Both the position numbers and the translations under genes were made by a program. From Diadophis punctatus similis (Eukaryota > Chordata > Lepidosauria > Squamata > Dipsadidae), in NCBI GenBank assembly GCA_023053685.1, contig JALIGW010000218.1:118489-182488 (forward strand): 64,000 nucleotides of DNA. Reading direction: 5' to 3'. Below the pieces are notes generated by a model. The model did no database searches and was not told the DNA's origin. It worked only from the letters and a program-made list of their open reading frames with translations. This document shows positions 50,694 to 62,795 of the stretch, piece by piece (the first letter of the stretch is position 1; each line of letters starts with the position of its first letter).

Positions 50694-53600
50694 TTGACAA
50701 ACACCTCAGAAATGAAAATGAAACACATATTCCTGTTCCCCATGGGCTGGAAAGCCAAATTCTCGCTTGATTTTCGATTCCGAGCCTACCCTGAAGAGCT
50801 AGCTCACGGTCTAACACAGCATTCGCCTTATTTCTCAATTCAGCCCAAAAACATCACTTTTGACAAACACCTCAGAAATGAAAAAGAAACACATATTCCT
50901 GTTCCCCACGGGCTGGAAAGCCAAATTCTTGCTTGATTTTCGATTCCGAGCCTACCCTGAAGAGCTAGCCCAAAGTCTAACACAGCATTCGCCTTAGGAC
51001 TCAATACAGCCAAAAATATGACTTTTGACAAACACCTCAGAAATGAAAATGAAACACATATTCCTGTTCCCCACAGGCTGGAAAGCCGAATTCTCGCTTG
51101 ATTTTCGATTCCGAGCCTACCCTGAAGAGCTAGCCCAAGGTCTAACACAGCATTCGCCTTAGGACTCAATACAGCCAAAAACATCACTTTTGACAAACAC
51201 CTCAGAAATGAAAAAGAAACACATATTCCTGTTCCCCACAGGCTGGAAAGCCGAATTCTCACTTGATTTTCGATTCCGAGCCTACCCTGAAGAGCTAGCT
51301 CAAGGTCTAACACAGCATTCGCCTTATTTCTCAATTCAGCCCAAAAACATCACTTTTGACAAACACCTCAGAAATGAAAATGAAACACATATTCTTGTTC
51401 CCCACGGGCTGGACAGCCGAATTCTCGCTTGATTTTCGATTCCGAGCCTACCCTGAAGAGCTAGCCCAAAGTCTAACACAGCATTCGCCTTAGGACTGAA
51501 TACAGCCAAAAAACATGACTTTTGACAAACACCTCAGAAATGAAAACGAAACACATATTCCTGTTCCCCACAGGCTGGAAAGCCAAATTCTCGCTTGATT
51601 TTTGATTCTGACCTTTCCCTGAAGAGCTAGCCCAAGGTCTAACACAGCATTCGCCTTAGGACTCAATACAGCCAAAAACATCACTTTTGACAAACACCTC
51701 AGAAATGAAAATGAAACACATATTCCTGTTCCCCACGAGCTGGAAAGCCGAATTCTCGCTTGATTTTTGATTCCGACCTTTCCCTGAAGAGCTAGCCCAA
51801 GGTCTAACACCGCATTCGCCTTATTTCTCAATTCAGCCCAAAAACATCACTTTTGACAAACACCTCAGAAATGAAAATGAAACACATATTCCTGTTCCCC
51901 ACGGGCTGGAAAGCCGAATTCTCGCTTGATTTTCGATTCTGAGCCTACCCTGAAGAGCTAGCCCAAAGTCTAACACTGCATTCGCCTTAGGACTCAATAC
52001 AGCCAAAAAACATGACTTTTGACAAACACCTCAGAAATGAAAATGAAACACATATTCCTGTTCCCCACAGGCTGGAAAGCCAAATTCTCGCTTGATTTTT
52101 GATTCTGACCTTTCCCTGAAGAGCTAGCCCAAGGTCTAACACAGCATTCGCCTTAGGACTCAATACAGCCAAAAACATCACTTTTGACAAACACCTCAGA
52201 AATGAAAATGAAACACATATTCCTGTTCCCCACGAGCTGGAAAGCCGAATTCTCGCTTGATTTTTGATTCCGACCTTTCCCTGAAGAGCTAGCCCAAGGT
52301 CTAACACCGCATTCGCCTTATTTCTCAATTCAGCCCAAAAACATCACTTTTGACAAACACCTCAGAAATGAAAATGAAACACATATTCCTGTTCCCCACG
52401 GGCTGGAAAGCCGAATTCTCGCTTGATTTTCGATTATGAGCCTACCCTGAAGAGCTAGCCCAAAGTCTAACACTGCATTCGCCTTAGGACTCAATACAGC
52501 CAAAAAACATGACTTTTGACAAACACCTCAGAAATGAAAATGAAACACATATTCCTGTTCCCCACGGGCTGGAAATCCGAATTCTCGCTTGATTTTCGAT
52601 TCCGAGCCTACCCTGAAGAGCTAGCCCAAGGTCTAACACAGCATTCGCCTTAGGACTCAATACAGCCAAAAACATCACTTTTGACAAACACCTCAGAAAT
52701 GAAAAAGAAACACATATTCCTGTTCCCCACAGGCTGGAAAGCCGAATTCTCGCTTGATTTTCGATTCTGAGCCTACCCTGAAGAGCTAGCCCAAAGTCTA
52801 ACACAGCATTCGCCTTATTTCTCAATTCAGCCCAAAAACATCACTTTTGACAAACACCTCAGAAATGAAAATGAAACACATATTCCTGTTCCCCATGGGC
52901 TGGAAAGCCGAATTCTCGCTTGATTTTCGATTCCGAGCCTACCCTGAAGAGCTAGCCCAAAGTCTAACACTGCATTCGCCTTAGGACTCAATACAGCCCA
53001 AAAACATCACTTTTGACAAACACCTCAGAAATGAAAAAGAAACACATATTCCTGTTCCCCACGGGCTGGAAAGCCGAATTCTCGCTTGATTTTCGATTAT
53101 GAGCCTACCCTCAAGAGCTAGCCCAAAGTCTAACACAGCATTCGCCTTAGGACTCAATACAGCCAAAAAACATGACTTTTGACAAACACCTCAGAAATGA
53201 AAAAGAAACACATTCCTGTTCCCCACAGGCTGGAAAGCCGAATTCTTGCTTGATTTTTGATTCCGACCTTTCCCTGAAGAGCTAGCCCAAGGTCTAACAC
53301 AGAAATTCGCCTTAGTTCTAAATTCAGCCCAAAAGCATCACTTTTGACAAACACCTCAGAAATGAAAATGAAACACATATTCCTGTTCCCCACGGGCTGG
53401 AAAGCCAAATTCTTGCTTGATTTTCGATTCCGAGCCTACCCTGAAGAGCTAGCCCAAAGTCTAACACTGCATTCGCCTTAGAACTCAATACAGCCAAAAA
53501 ACATGACTTTTGACAAACACCTCAGAAATGAAAATGAAACACATATTCCTGTTCCCCACAGGCTGGAAAGCCGAATTCTCGCTTGATTTTCGATTCTGAG

Positions 53601-55500
53601 CCTACCCTGAAGAGCTAGCTCACGGTCTAACACAGCATTCGCCTTATTTCTCAATTCAGCCCAAAAACATCACTTTTGACAAACACCTCAGAAATGAAAA
53701 AGAAACACATATTCCTGTTCCCCACAGGCTGGAAAGCCGAATTCTCACTTGATTTTCGATTCCGAGCCTACCCTGAAGAGCTAGCTCAAGGTCTAACACA
53801 GCATTCGCCTTATTTCTCAATTCAGCCCAAAACCATCACTTTTGACAAACACCTCAGAAATGAAAATGAAACACATATTCCTGTTCCCCACGGGCTGGAA
53901 AGCCGAATTCTCGCTTGATTTTCGATTCTGAGCCTACCCTGAAGAGCTAGCCCAAAGTCTAACACTGCATTCGCCTTAGGACTCAATACAGCCAAAAAAC
54001 ATGACTTTTGACAAACACCTCAGAAATGAAAATGAAACACATATTCCAGTTCCCCATGGGCTGGAAAGCCGAATTCTCGCTTGATTTTCGATTCCGAGCC
54101 TACCCTGAAGAGCTAGCCCAAAGTCTAACACAGCATTCGCCTTAGGACTCAATACAGCCAAAAATATGACTTTTGACAAACACCTCAGAAATGAAAATGA
54201 AAGACATATTCCTGTTCCCCACAGGCCGGAAAGCCAAATTCTCGCTTGATTTTTGATTCCGACCTTTTCCTGAAGAGCTAGCCCAAGGTCTAACACAGCA
54301 TTCGCCTAATTTCTAAATTCAGCCCAAAAACATCACGTTTGAAAAACACCTCAGAAATGAAAAAGAAACACATATTCCTGTTCCCCATGGGCTGGAAAGC
54401 CGAATTCTCGCTTGATTTTCGATTCCGAGCCTACCCTGAAGAGCTAGCCCAAAGTCTAACACTGCATTCGCCTTAGGACTCAATACAGCCAAAAAACATG
54501 ACTTTTGACAAACACCTCAGAAATGAAAATGAAACACATATTCCTGTTCCCCACAGGCTGAAAAGCCAAATTCTCGCTTGATTTTCGATTCCGAGCCTAC
54601 CCTGAAGAGCTAGCCCAAAGTCTAACAGTGCATTCGCCTTAGGACTCAATACAGCCAAAAAAAATGACTTTTGACAAACACCTCAGAAATGAAAAAGAAA
54701 CACATATTCCTGTTCCCCACAGGCTGGAAAGCCAAATTCTCGCTTGATTTTCGATTCCGAGCCTACCCTGAAGAGCTAGCTCATGGTCTAACACAGCATT
54801 CGCCTTATTTCTCAATTCAGCCCAAAAACATCACTTTTGACAAACACCTCAGAAATGAAAATGAAACACATATTCCTGTTCCCCATGGGCTGGAAAGCCG
54901 AATTCTCGCTTGATTTTCGATTCCGAGCCTACCCTGAAGAGCTAGCCCAAAGTCTAACAGTGCATTCGCCTTAGGACTCAATACAGCCAAAAAAAATGAC
55001 TTTTGACAAACACCTCAGAAATGAAAAAGAAACACATATTCCTGTTCCCCACAGGCTGGAAAGCCAAATTCTCGCTTGATTTTCGATTCCGAGCCTACCC
55101 TGAAGAGCTAGCTCATGGTCTAACACAGCATTCGCCTTATTTCTCAATTCAGCCCAAAAACATCACTTTTGACAAACACCTCAGAAATGAAAATGAAACA
55201 CATATTCCTGTTCCCCACGGGCTGGAAAGCCAAATTCTTGCTTGATTTTTGATTCCGAGCCTACCCTGAAGAGCTAGCTCATGGTCTAACACAGCATTCG
55301 CCTTATTTCTCAATTCAGCCCAAAAACATCACTTTTGACAAACACCTCAGAAATGAAAATGAAACACATATTCCTGTTCCCCACGGGCTGGAAAGCCAAA
55401 TTCTTGCTTGATTTTCGATTCCGAGCCTACCCTGAAGAGCTAGCCCAAAGTCTAACACTGCATTCGCCTTAGGACTCAATACAGCCAAAAAACATGACTT
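50694..55500. repeat. 29-monomer HOR (4807 bp), copy A
   Basis: The order is J1, C, four consecutive trimers (J3-J2-C, J8-J2-C, J1-J2-C, J1-J2-C), a J1/C hybrid (GGACTCAATACAGCCC near 52,985), the 164-bp monomer, J5, J7, C, C', J1, J3, J6, J1, J9, C, J9, C, C. Markers are GAAATCCGAATTC near 52,572, GATTATGAGCC near 52,434 and 53,096, and CAGAAATTCGCC (1-bp gain) near 53,302. Compared with copy C it lacks one J7 monomer and has one extra monomer in the J9 region, so total length is unchanged. Confidence 0.88.
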
Positions 55501-57985
55501 TTGACAAACACCTCAGAAATGAAAATGAAACACATATTCCTGTTCCCCATGGGCTGGAAAGCCAAATTCTCGCTTGATTTTCAATTCCGAGCCTACCCTG
55601 AAGAGCTAGCTCACGGTCTAACACAGCATTCGCCTTATTTCTCAATTCAGCCCAAAAACATCACTTTTGACAAACACCTCAGAAATGAAAAAGAAACACA
55701 TATTCCTGTTCCCCACGGGCTGGAAAGCCAAATTCTTGCTTGATTTTCGATTCCGAGCCTACCCTGAAGAGCTAGCCCAAAGTCTAACACAGCATTCGCC
55801 TTAGGACTCAATACAGCCAAAAATATGACTTTTGACAAACACCTCAGAAATGAAAATGAAACACATATTCCTGTTCCCCACAGGCTGGAAAGCCGAATTC
55901 TCGCTTGATTTTCGATTCCGAGCCTACCCTGAAGAGCTAGCCCAAGGTCTAACACAGCATTCGCCTTAGGACTCAATACAGCCAAAAACATCACTTTTGA
56001 CAAACACCTCAGAAATGAAAAAGAAACACATATTCCTGTTCCCCACAGGCTGGAAAGCCGAATTCTCACTTGATTTTCGATTCCGAGCCTACCCTGAAGA
56101 GCTAGCTCAAGGTCTAACACAGCATTCGCCTTATTTCTCAATTCAGCCCAAAAACATCACTTTTGACAAACACCTCAGAAATGAAAATGAAACACATATT
56201 CTTGTTCCCCACGGGCTGGACAGCCGAATTCTCGCTTGATTTTCGATTCCGAGCCTACCCTGAAGAGCTAGCCCAAAGTCTAACACAGCATTCGCCTTAG
56301 GACTGAATACAGCCAAAAAACATGACTTTTGACAAACACCTCAGAAATGAAAACGAAACACATATTCCTGTTCCCCACAGGCTGGAAAGCCAAATTCTCG
56401 CTTGATTTTTGATTCTGACCTTTCCCTGAAGAGCTAGCCCAAGGTCTAACACAGCATTCGCCTTAGGACTCAATACAGCCAAAAACATCACTTTTGACAA
56501 ACACCTCAGAAATGAAAATGAAACACATATTCCTGTTCCCCACGAGCTGGAAAGCCGAATTCTCGCTTGATTTTTGATTCCGACCTTTCCCTGAAGAGCT
56601 AGCCCAAGGTCTAACACCGCATTCGCCTTATTTCTCAATTCAGCCCAAAAACATCACTTTTGACAAACACCTCAGAAATGAAAATGAAACACATATTCCT
56701 GTTCCCCACGGGCTGGAAAGCCGAATTCTCGCTTGATTTTCGATTCTGAGCCTACCCTGAAGAGCTAGCCCAAAGTCTAACACTGCATTCGCCTTAGGAC
56801 TCAATACAGCCAAAAAACATGACTTTTGACAAACACCTCAGAAATGAAAATGAAACACATATTCCTGTTCCCCACAGGCTGGAAAGCCAAATTCTCGCTT
56901 GATTTTTGATTCTGACCTTTCCCTGAAGAGCTAGCCCAAGGTCTAACACAGCATTCGCCTTAGGACTCAATACAGCCAAAAACATCACTTTTGACAAACA
57001 CCTCAGAAATGAAAATGAAACACATATTCCTGTTCCCCACGAGCTGGAAAGCCGAATTCTCGCTTGATTTTTGATTCCGACCTTTTCCTGAAGAGCTAGC
57101 CCAAGGTCTAACACCGCATTCGCCTTATTTCTCAATTCAGCCCAAAAACATCACTTTTGACAAACACCTCAGAAATGAAAATGAAACACATATTCCTGTT
57201 CCCCACGGGCTGGAAAGCCGAATTCTCGCTTGATTTTCGATTATGAGCCTACCCTGAAGAGCTAGCCCAAAGTCTAACACTGCATTCGCCTTAGGACTCA
57301 ATACAGCCAAAAAACATGACTTTTGACAAACACCTCAGAAATGAAAATGAAACACATATTCCTGTTCCCCACGGGCTGGAAATCCGAATTCTCGCTTGAT
57401 TTTCGATTCCGAGCCTACCCTGAAGAGCTAGCCCAAGGTCTAACACAGCATTCGCCTTAGGACTCAATACAGCCAAAAACATCACTTTTGACAAACACCT
57501 CAGAAATGAAAAAGAAACACATATTCCTGTTCCCCACAGGCTGGAAAGCCGAATTCTCGCTTGATTTTCGATTCTGAGCCTACCCTGAAGAGCTAGCCCA
57601 AAGTCTAACACAGCATTCGCCTTATTTCTCAATTCAGCCCAAAAACATCACTTTTGACAAACACCTCAGAAATGAAAATGAAACACATATTCCTGTTCCC
57701 CACGGGCTGGAAAGCCAAATTCTTGCTTGATTTTTGATTCCGAGCCTACCCTGAAGAGCTAGCTCATGGTCTAACACAGCATTCGCCTTATTTCTCAATT
57801 CAGCCCAAAAACATCACTTTTGACAAACACCTCAGAAATGAAAATGAAACACATATTCCTGTTCCCCACGGGCTGGAAAGCCAAATTCTTGCTTGATTTT
57901 CGATTCCGAGCCTACCCTGAAGAGCTAGCCCAAAGTCTAACACTGCATTCGCCTTAGGACTCAATACAGCCAAAAAACATGACTT
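55501..57985. repeat. 29-monomer HOR copy B, shortened to 15 monomers (2485 bp)
   Basis: Follows copy A at displacement 4807 through monomer 14 (52484/57291), then joins directly to the last C monomers of the unit. The loss is 2322 bp, 14 monomers. Private variants are CAATTCCGAGCC near 55,583 and CCTTTTCCTG near 57,082. Confidence 0.9.
57630..57705. other. Junction of the 14-monomer deletion in copy B
   Basis: To the left the sequence follows copy A near 52,820. At CCCCACGGGCTGGAAAGCC followed by AAATTCTTGC it follows the end of the unit (near 55,215). Both parents are identical over the C junction and first 50 bp of the monomer, so the exact switch point cannot be placed more closely. The shared stretch is ample homology for unequal crossover. 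Confidence 0.78.
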
Positions 57986-60900
57986 TTGACAAACACCTCA
58001 GAAATGAAAATGAAACACATATTCCTGTTCCCCATGGGCTGGAAAGCCAAATTCTCGCTTGATTTTCGATTCCGAGCCTACCCTGAAGAGCTAGCTCACG
58101 GTCTAACACAGCATTCGCCTTATTTCTCAATTCAGCCCAAAAACATCACTTTTGACAAACACCTCAGAAATGAAAAAGAAACACATATTCCTGTTCCCCA
58201 CGGGCTGGAAAGCCAAATTCTTGCTTGATTTTCGATTCCGAGCCTACCCTGAAGAGCTAGCCCAAAGTCTAACACAGCATTCGCCTTAGGACTCAATACA
58301 GCCAAAAATATGACTTTTGACAAACACCTCAGAAATGAAAATGAAACACATATTCCTGTTCCCCACAGGCTGGAAAGCCGAATTCTCGCTTGATTTTCGA
58401 TTCCGAGCCTACCCTGAAGAGCTAGCCCAAGGTCTAACACAGCATTCGCCTTAGGACTCAATACAGCCAAAAACATCACTTTTGACAAACACCTCAGAAA
58501 TGAAAAAGAAACACATATTCCTGTTCCCCACAGGCTGGAAAGCCGAATTCTCACTTGATTTTCGATTCCGAGCCTACCCTGAAGAGCTAGCTCAAGGTCT
58601 AACACAGCATTCGCCTTATTTCTCAATTCAGCCCAAAAACATCACTTTTGACAAACACCTCAGAAATGAAAATGAAACACATATTCTTGTTCCCCACGGG
58701 CTGGACAGCCGAATTCTCGCTTGATTTTCGATTCCGAGCCTACCCTGAAGAGCTAGCCCAAAGTCTAACACAGCATTCGCCTTAGGACTGAATACAGCCA
58801 AAAAACATGACTTTTGACAAACACCTCAGAAATGAAAACGAAACACATATTCCTGTTCCCCACAGGCTGGAAAGCCAAATTCTCGCTTGATTTTTGATTC
58901 TGACCTTTCCCTGAAGAGCTAGCCCAAGGTCTAACACAGCATTCGCCTTAGGACTCAATACAGCCAAAAACATCACTTTTGACAAACACCTCAGAAATGA
59001 AAATGAAACACATATTCCTGTTCCCCACGAGCTGGAAAGCCGAATTCTCGCTTGATTTTTGATTCCGACCTTTCCCTGAAGAGCTAGCCCAAGGTCTAAC
59101 ACCGCATTCGCCTTATTTCTCAATTCAGCCCAAAAACATCACTTTTGACAAACACCTCAGAAATGAAAATGAAACACATATTCCTGTTCCCCACGGGCTG
59201 GAAAGCCGAATTCTCGCTTGATTTTCGATTCTGAGCCTACCCTGAAGAGCTAGCCCAAAGTCTAACACTGCATTCGCCTTAGGACTCAATACAGCCAAAA
59301 AACATGACTTTTGACAAACACCTCAGAAATGAAAATGAAACACATATTCCTGTTCCCCACAGGCTGGAAAGCCAAATTCTCGCTTGATTTTTGATTCTGA
59401 CCTTTCCCTGAAGAGCTAGCCCAAGGTCTAACACAGCATTCGCCTTAGGACTCAATACAGCCAAAAACATCACTTTTGACAAACACCTCAGAAATGAAAA
59501 TGAAACACATATTCCTGTTCCCCACGAGCTGGAAAGCCGAATTCTCGCTTGATTTTTGATTCCGACCTTTCCCTGAAGAGCTAGCCCAAGGTCTAACACC
59601 GCATTCGCCTTATTTCTCAATTCAGCCCAAAAACATCACTTTTGACAAACACCTCAGAAATGAAAATGAAACACATATTCCTGTTCCCCACGGGCTGGAA
59701 AGCCGAATTCTCGCTTGATTTTCGATTATGAGCCTACCCTGAAGAGCTAGCCCAAAGTCTAACACTGCATTCGCCTTAGGACTCAATACAGCCAAAAAAC
59801 ATGACTTTTGACAAACACCACCCCTCAGAAATGAAAATGAAACACATATTCCTGTTCCCCACGGGCTGGAAATCCGAATTCTCGCTTGATTTTCGATTCC
59901 GAGCCTACCCTGAAGAGCTAGCCCAAGGTCTAACACAGCATTCGCCTTAGGACTCAATACAGCCAAAAACATCACTTTTGACAAACACCTCAGAAATGAA
60001 AAAGAAACACATATTCCTGTTCCCCACAGGCTGGAAAGCCGAATTCTCGCTTGATTTTCGATTCTGAGCCTACCCTGAAGAGCTAGCCCAAAGTCTAACA
60101 CAGCATTCGCCTTATTTCTCAATTCAGCCCAAAAACATCACTTTTGACAAACACCTCAGAAATGAAAATGAAACACATATTCCTGTTCCCCATGGGCTGG
60201 AAAGCCGAATTCTCGCTTGATTTTCGATTCCGAGCCTACCCTGAAGAGCTAGCCCAAAGTCTAACACTGCATTCGCCTTAGGACTCAATACAGCCCAAAA
60301 ACATCACTTTTGACAAACACCTCAGAAATGAAAAAGAAACACATATTCCTGTTCCCCACGGGCTGGAAAGCCGAATTCTCGCTTGATTTTCGATTATGAG
60401 CCTACCCTCAAGAGCTAGCCCAAAGTCTAACACAGCATTCGCCTTAGGACTCAATACAGCCAAAAAACATGACTTTGACAAACACCTCAGAAATGAAAAA
60501 GAAACACATTCCTGTTCCCCACAGGCTGGAAAGCCGAATTCTTGCTTGATTTTTGATTCCGACCTTTCCCTGAAGAGCTAGCCCAAGGTCTAACACAGAA
60601 ATTCGCCTTAGTTCTAAATTCAGCCCAAAAGCATCACTTTTGACAAACACCTCAGAAATGAAAATGAAACACATATTCCTGTTCCCCACGGGCTGGAAAG
60701 CCAAATTCTTGCTTGATTTTCGATTCCGAGCCTACCCTGAAGAGCTAGCCCAAAGTCTAACACTGCATTCGCCTTAGAACTCAATACAGCCAAAAAACAT
60801 GACTTTTGACAAACACCTCAGAAATGAAAATGAAACACATATTCCTGTTCCCCACAGGCTGGAAAGCCGAATTCTCGCTTGATTTTCGATTCTGAGCCTA

Positions 60901-62795
60901 CCCTGAAGAGCTAGCTCACGGTCTAACACAGCATTCGCCTTATTTCTCAATTCAGCCCAAAAACATCACTTTTGACAAACACCTCAGAAATGAAAAAGAA
61001 ACACATATTCCTGTTCCCCACAGGCTGGAAAGCCGAATTCTCACTTGATTTTCGATTCCGAGCCTACCCTGAAGAGCTAGCTCAAGGTCTAACACAGCAT
61101 TCGCCTTATTTCTCAATTCAGCCCAAAACCATCACTTTTGACAAACACCTCAGAAATGAAAATGAAACACATATTCCTGTTCCCCACGGGCTGGAAAGCC
61201 GAATTCTCGCTTGATTTTCGATTCTGAGCCTACCCTGAAGAGCTAGCCCAAAGTCTAACACTGCATTCGCCTTAGGACTCAATACAGCCAAAAAACATGA
61301 CTTTTGACAAACACCTCAGAAATGAAAATGAAACACATATTCCAGTTCCCCATGGGCTGGAAAGCCGAATTCTCGCTTGATTTTCGATTCCGAGCCTACC
61401 CTGAAGAGCTAGCCCAAAGTCTAACACTGCATTCGCCTTAGAACTCAATACAGCCAAAAAACATGACTTTTGACAAACACCTCAGAAATGAAAAAGAAAC
61501 ACATATTCCTGTTCCCCGCAGGCTGGAAAGCCAAATTCTCGCTTGATTTTCGATTCGAGCCTACCCTGAAGAGCTAGCCCAAAGTCTAACACAGCATTCG
61601 CCTTAGGACTCAATACAGCCAAAAATATGACTTTTGACAAACACCTCAGAAATGAAAATGAAAGACATATTCCTGTTCCCCACAGGCCGGAAAGCCAAAT
61701 TCTCGCTTGATTTTTGATTCCGACCTTTTCCTGAAGAGCTAGCCCAAGGTCTAACACAGCATTCGCCTAATTTCTAAATTCAGCCCAAAAACATCACTTT
61801 TGAAAAACACCTCAGAAATGAAAAAGAAACACATATTCCTGTTCCCCATGGGCTGGAAAGCCGAATTCTCGCTTGATTTTCGATTCCGAGCCTACCCTGA
61901 AGAGCTAGCCCAAAGTCTAACACTGCATTCGCCTTAGGACTCAATACAGCCAAAAAACATGACTTTTGACAAACACCTCAGAAATGAAAATGAAACACAT
62001 ATTCCTGTTCCCCACAGGCTGAAAAGCCAAATTCTCGCTTGATTTTCGATTCCGAGCCTACCCTGAAGAGCTAGCCCAAAGTCTAACACAGCATTCGCCT
62101 TAGGACTCAATACAGCCAAAAAACATGACTTTTGACAAACACCTCAGAAATGAAAATGAAACACATATTCCTGTTCCCCATGGGCTGGAAAGCCGAATTC
62201 TCGCTTGATTTTCGATTCCGAGCCTACCCTGAAGAGCTAGCCCAAAGTCTAACAGTGCATTCGCCTTAGGACTCAATACAGCCAAAAAAAATGACTTTTG
62301 ACAAACACCTCAGAAATGAAAAAGAAACACATATTCCTGTTCCCCACCGGCTGGAAAGCCAAATTCTCGCTTGATTTTCGATTCCGAGCCTACCCTGAAG
62401 AGCTAGCTCATGGTCTAACACAGCATTCGCCTTATTTCTCAATTCAGCCCAAAAACATCACTTTTGACAAACACCTCAGAAATGAAAATGAAACACATAT
62501 TCCTGTTCCCCACAGGCTGGAAAGCCAAATTCTTGCTTGATTTTTGATTCCGAGCCTACCCTGAAGAGCTAGCTCATGGTCTAACACAGCATTCGCCTTA
62601 TTTCTCAATTCAGCCCAAAAACATCACTTTTGACAAACACCTCAGAAATGAAAATGAAACACATATTCCTGTTCCCCACGGGCTGGAAAGCCAAATTCTT
62701 GCTTGATTTTCGATTCCGAGCCTACCCTGAAGAGCTAGCCCAAAGTCTAACACTGCATTCGCCTTAGGACTCAATACAGCCAAAAAACATGACTT
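57986..62795. repeat. 29-monomer HOR (4810 bp), copy C
   Basis: Full-length unit. Its 3-bp excess over copy A is explained by a 5-bp gain near 59,820, a lost T near 60,474 (GACTTTGACA) and a lost C near 61,555 (GATTCGAGCC). It has J1, J7, J3, J6, J1, J1, J9, C, C at the end and so differs from copy A by one monomer in two places. Confidence 0.9.
59820..59824 (+). other. Private 5-bp insertion (ACCCC) in one monomer
   Basis: AAACACC is followed by ACCCC and then TCAGAAATG; every other monomer reads AAACACCTCAG. It is the largest single indel inside a monomer that I found and is absent from the matching position in copies A (about 52,528) and B (about 57,335). Confidence 0.85.

Noticed and set aside
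52572..53305. Transposon insertion at unusual monomers (ATCCGAATTC, GATTATGAGCC, CAGAAATTC)
   Set aside because: These are point changes in normal-length monomers and recur at the same places in HOR copy C, so they are HOR markers and not insertions.
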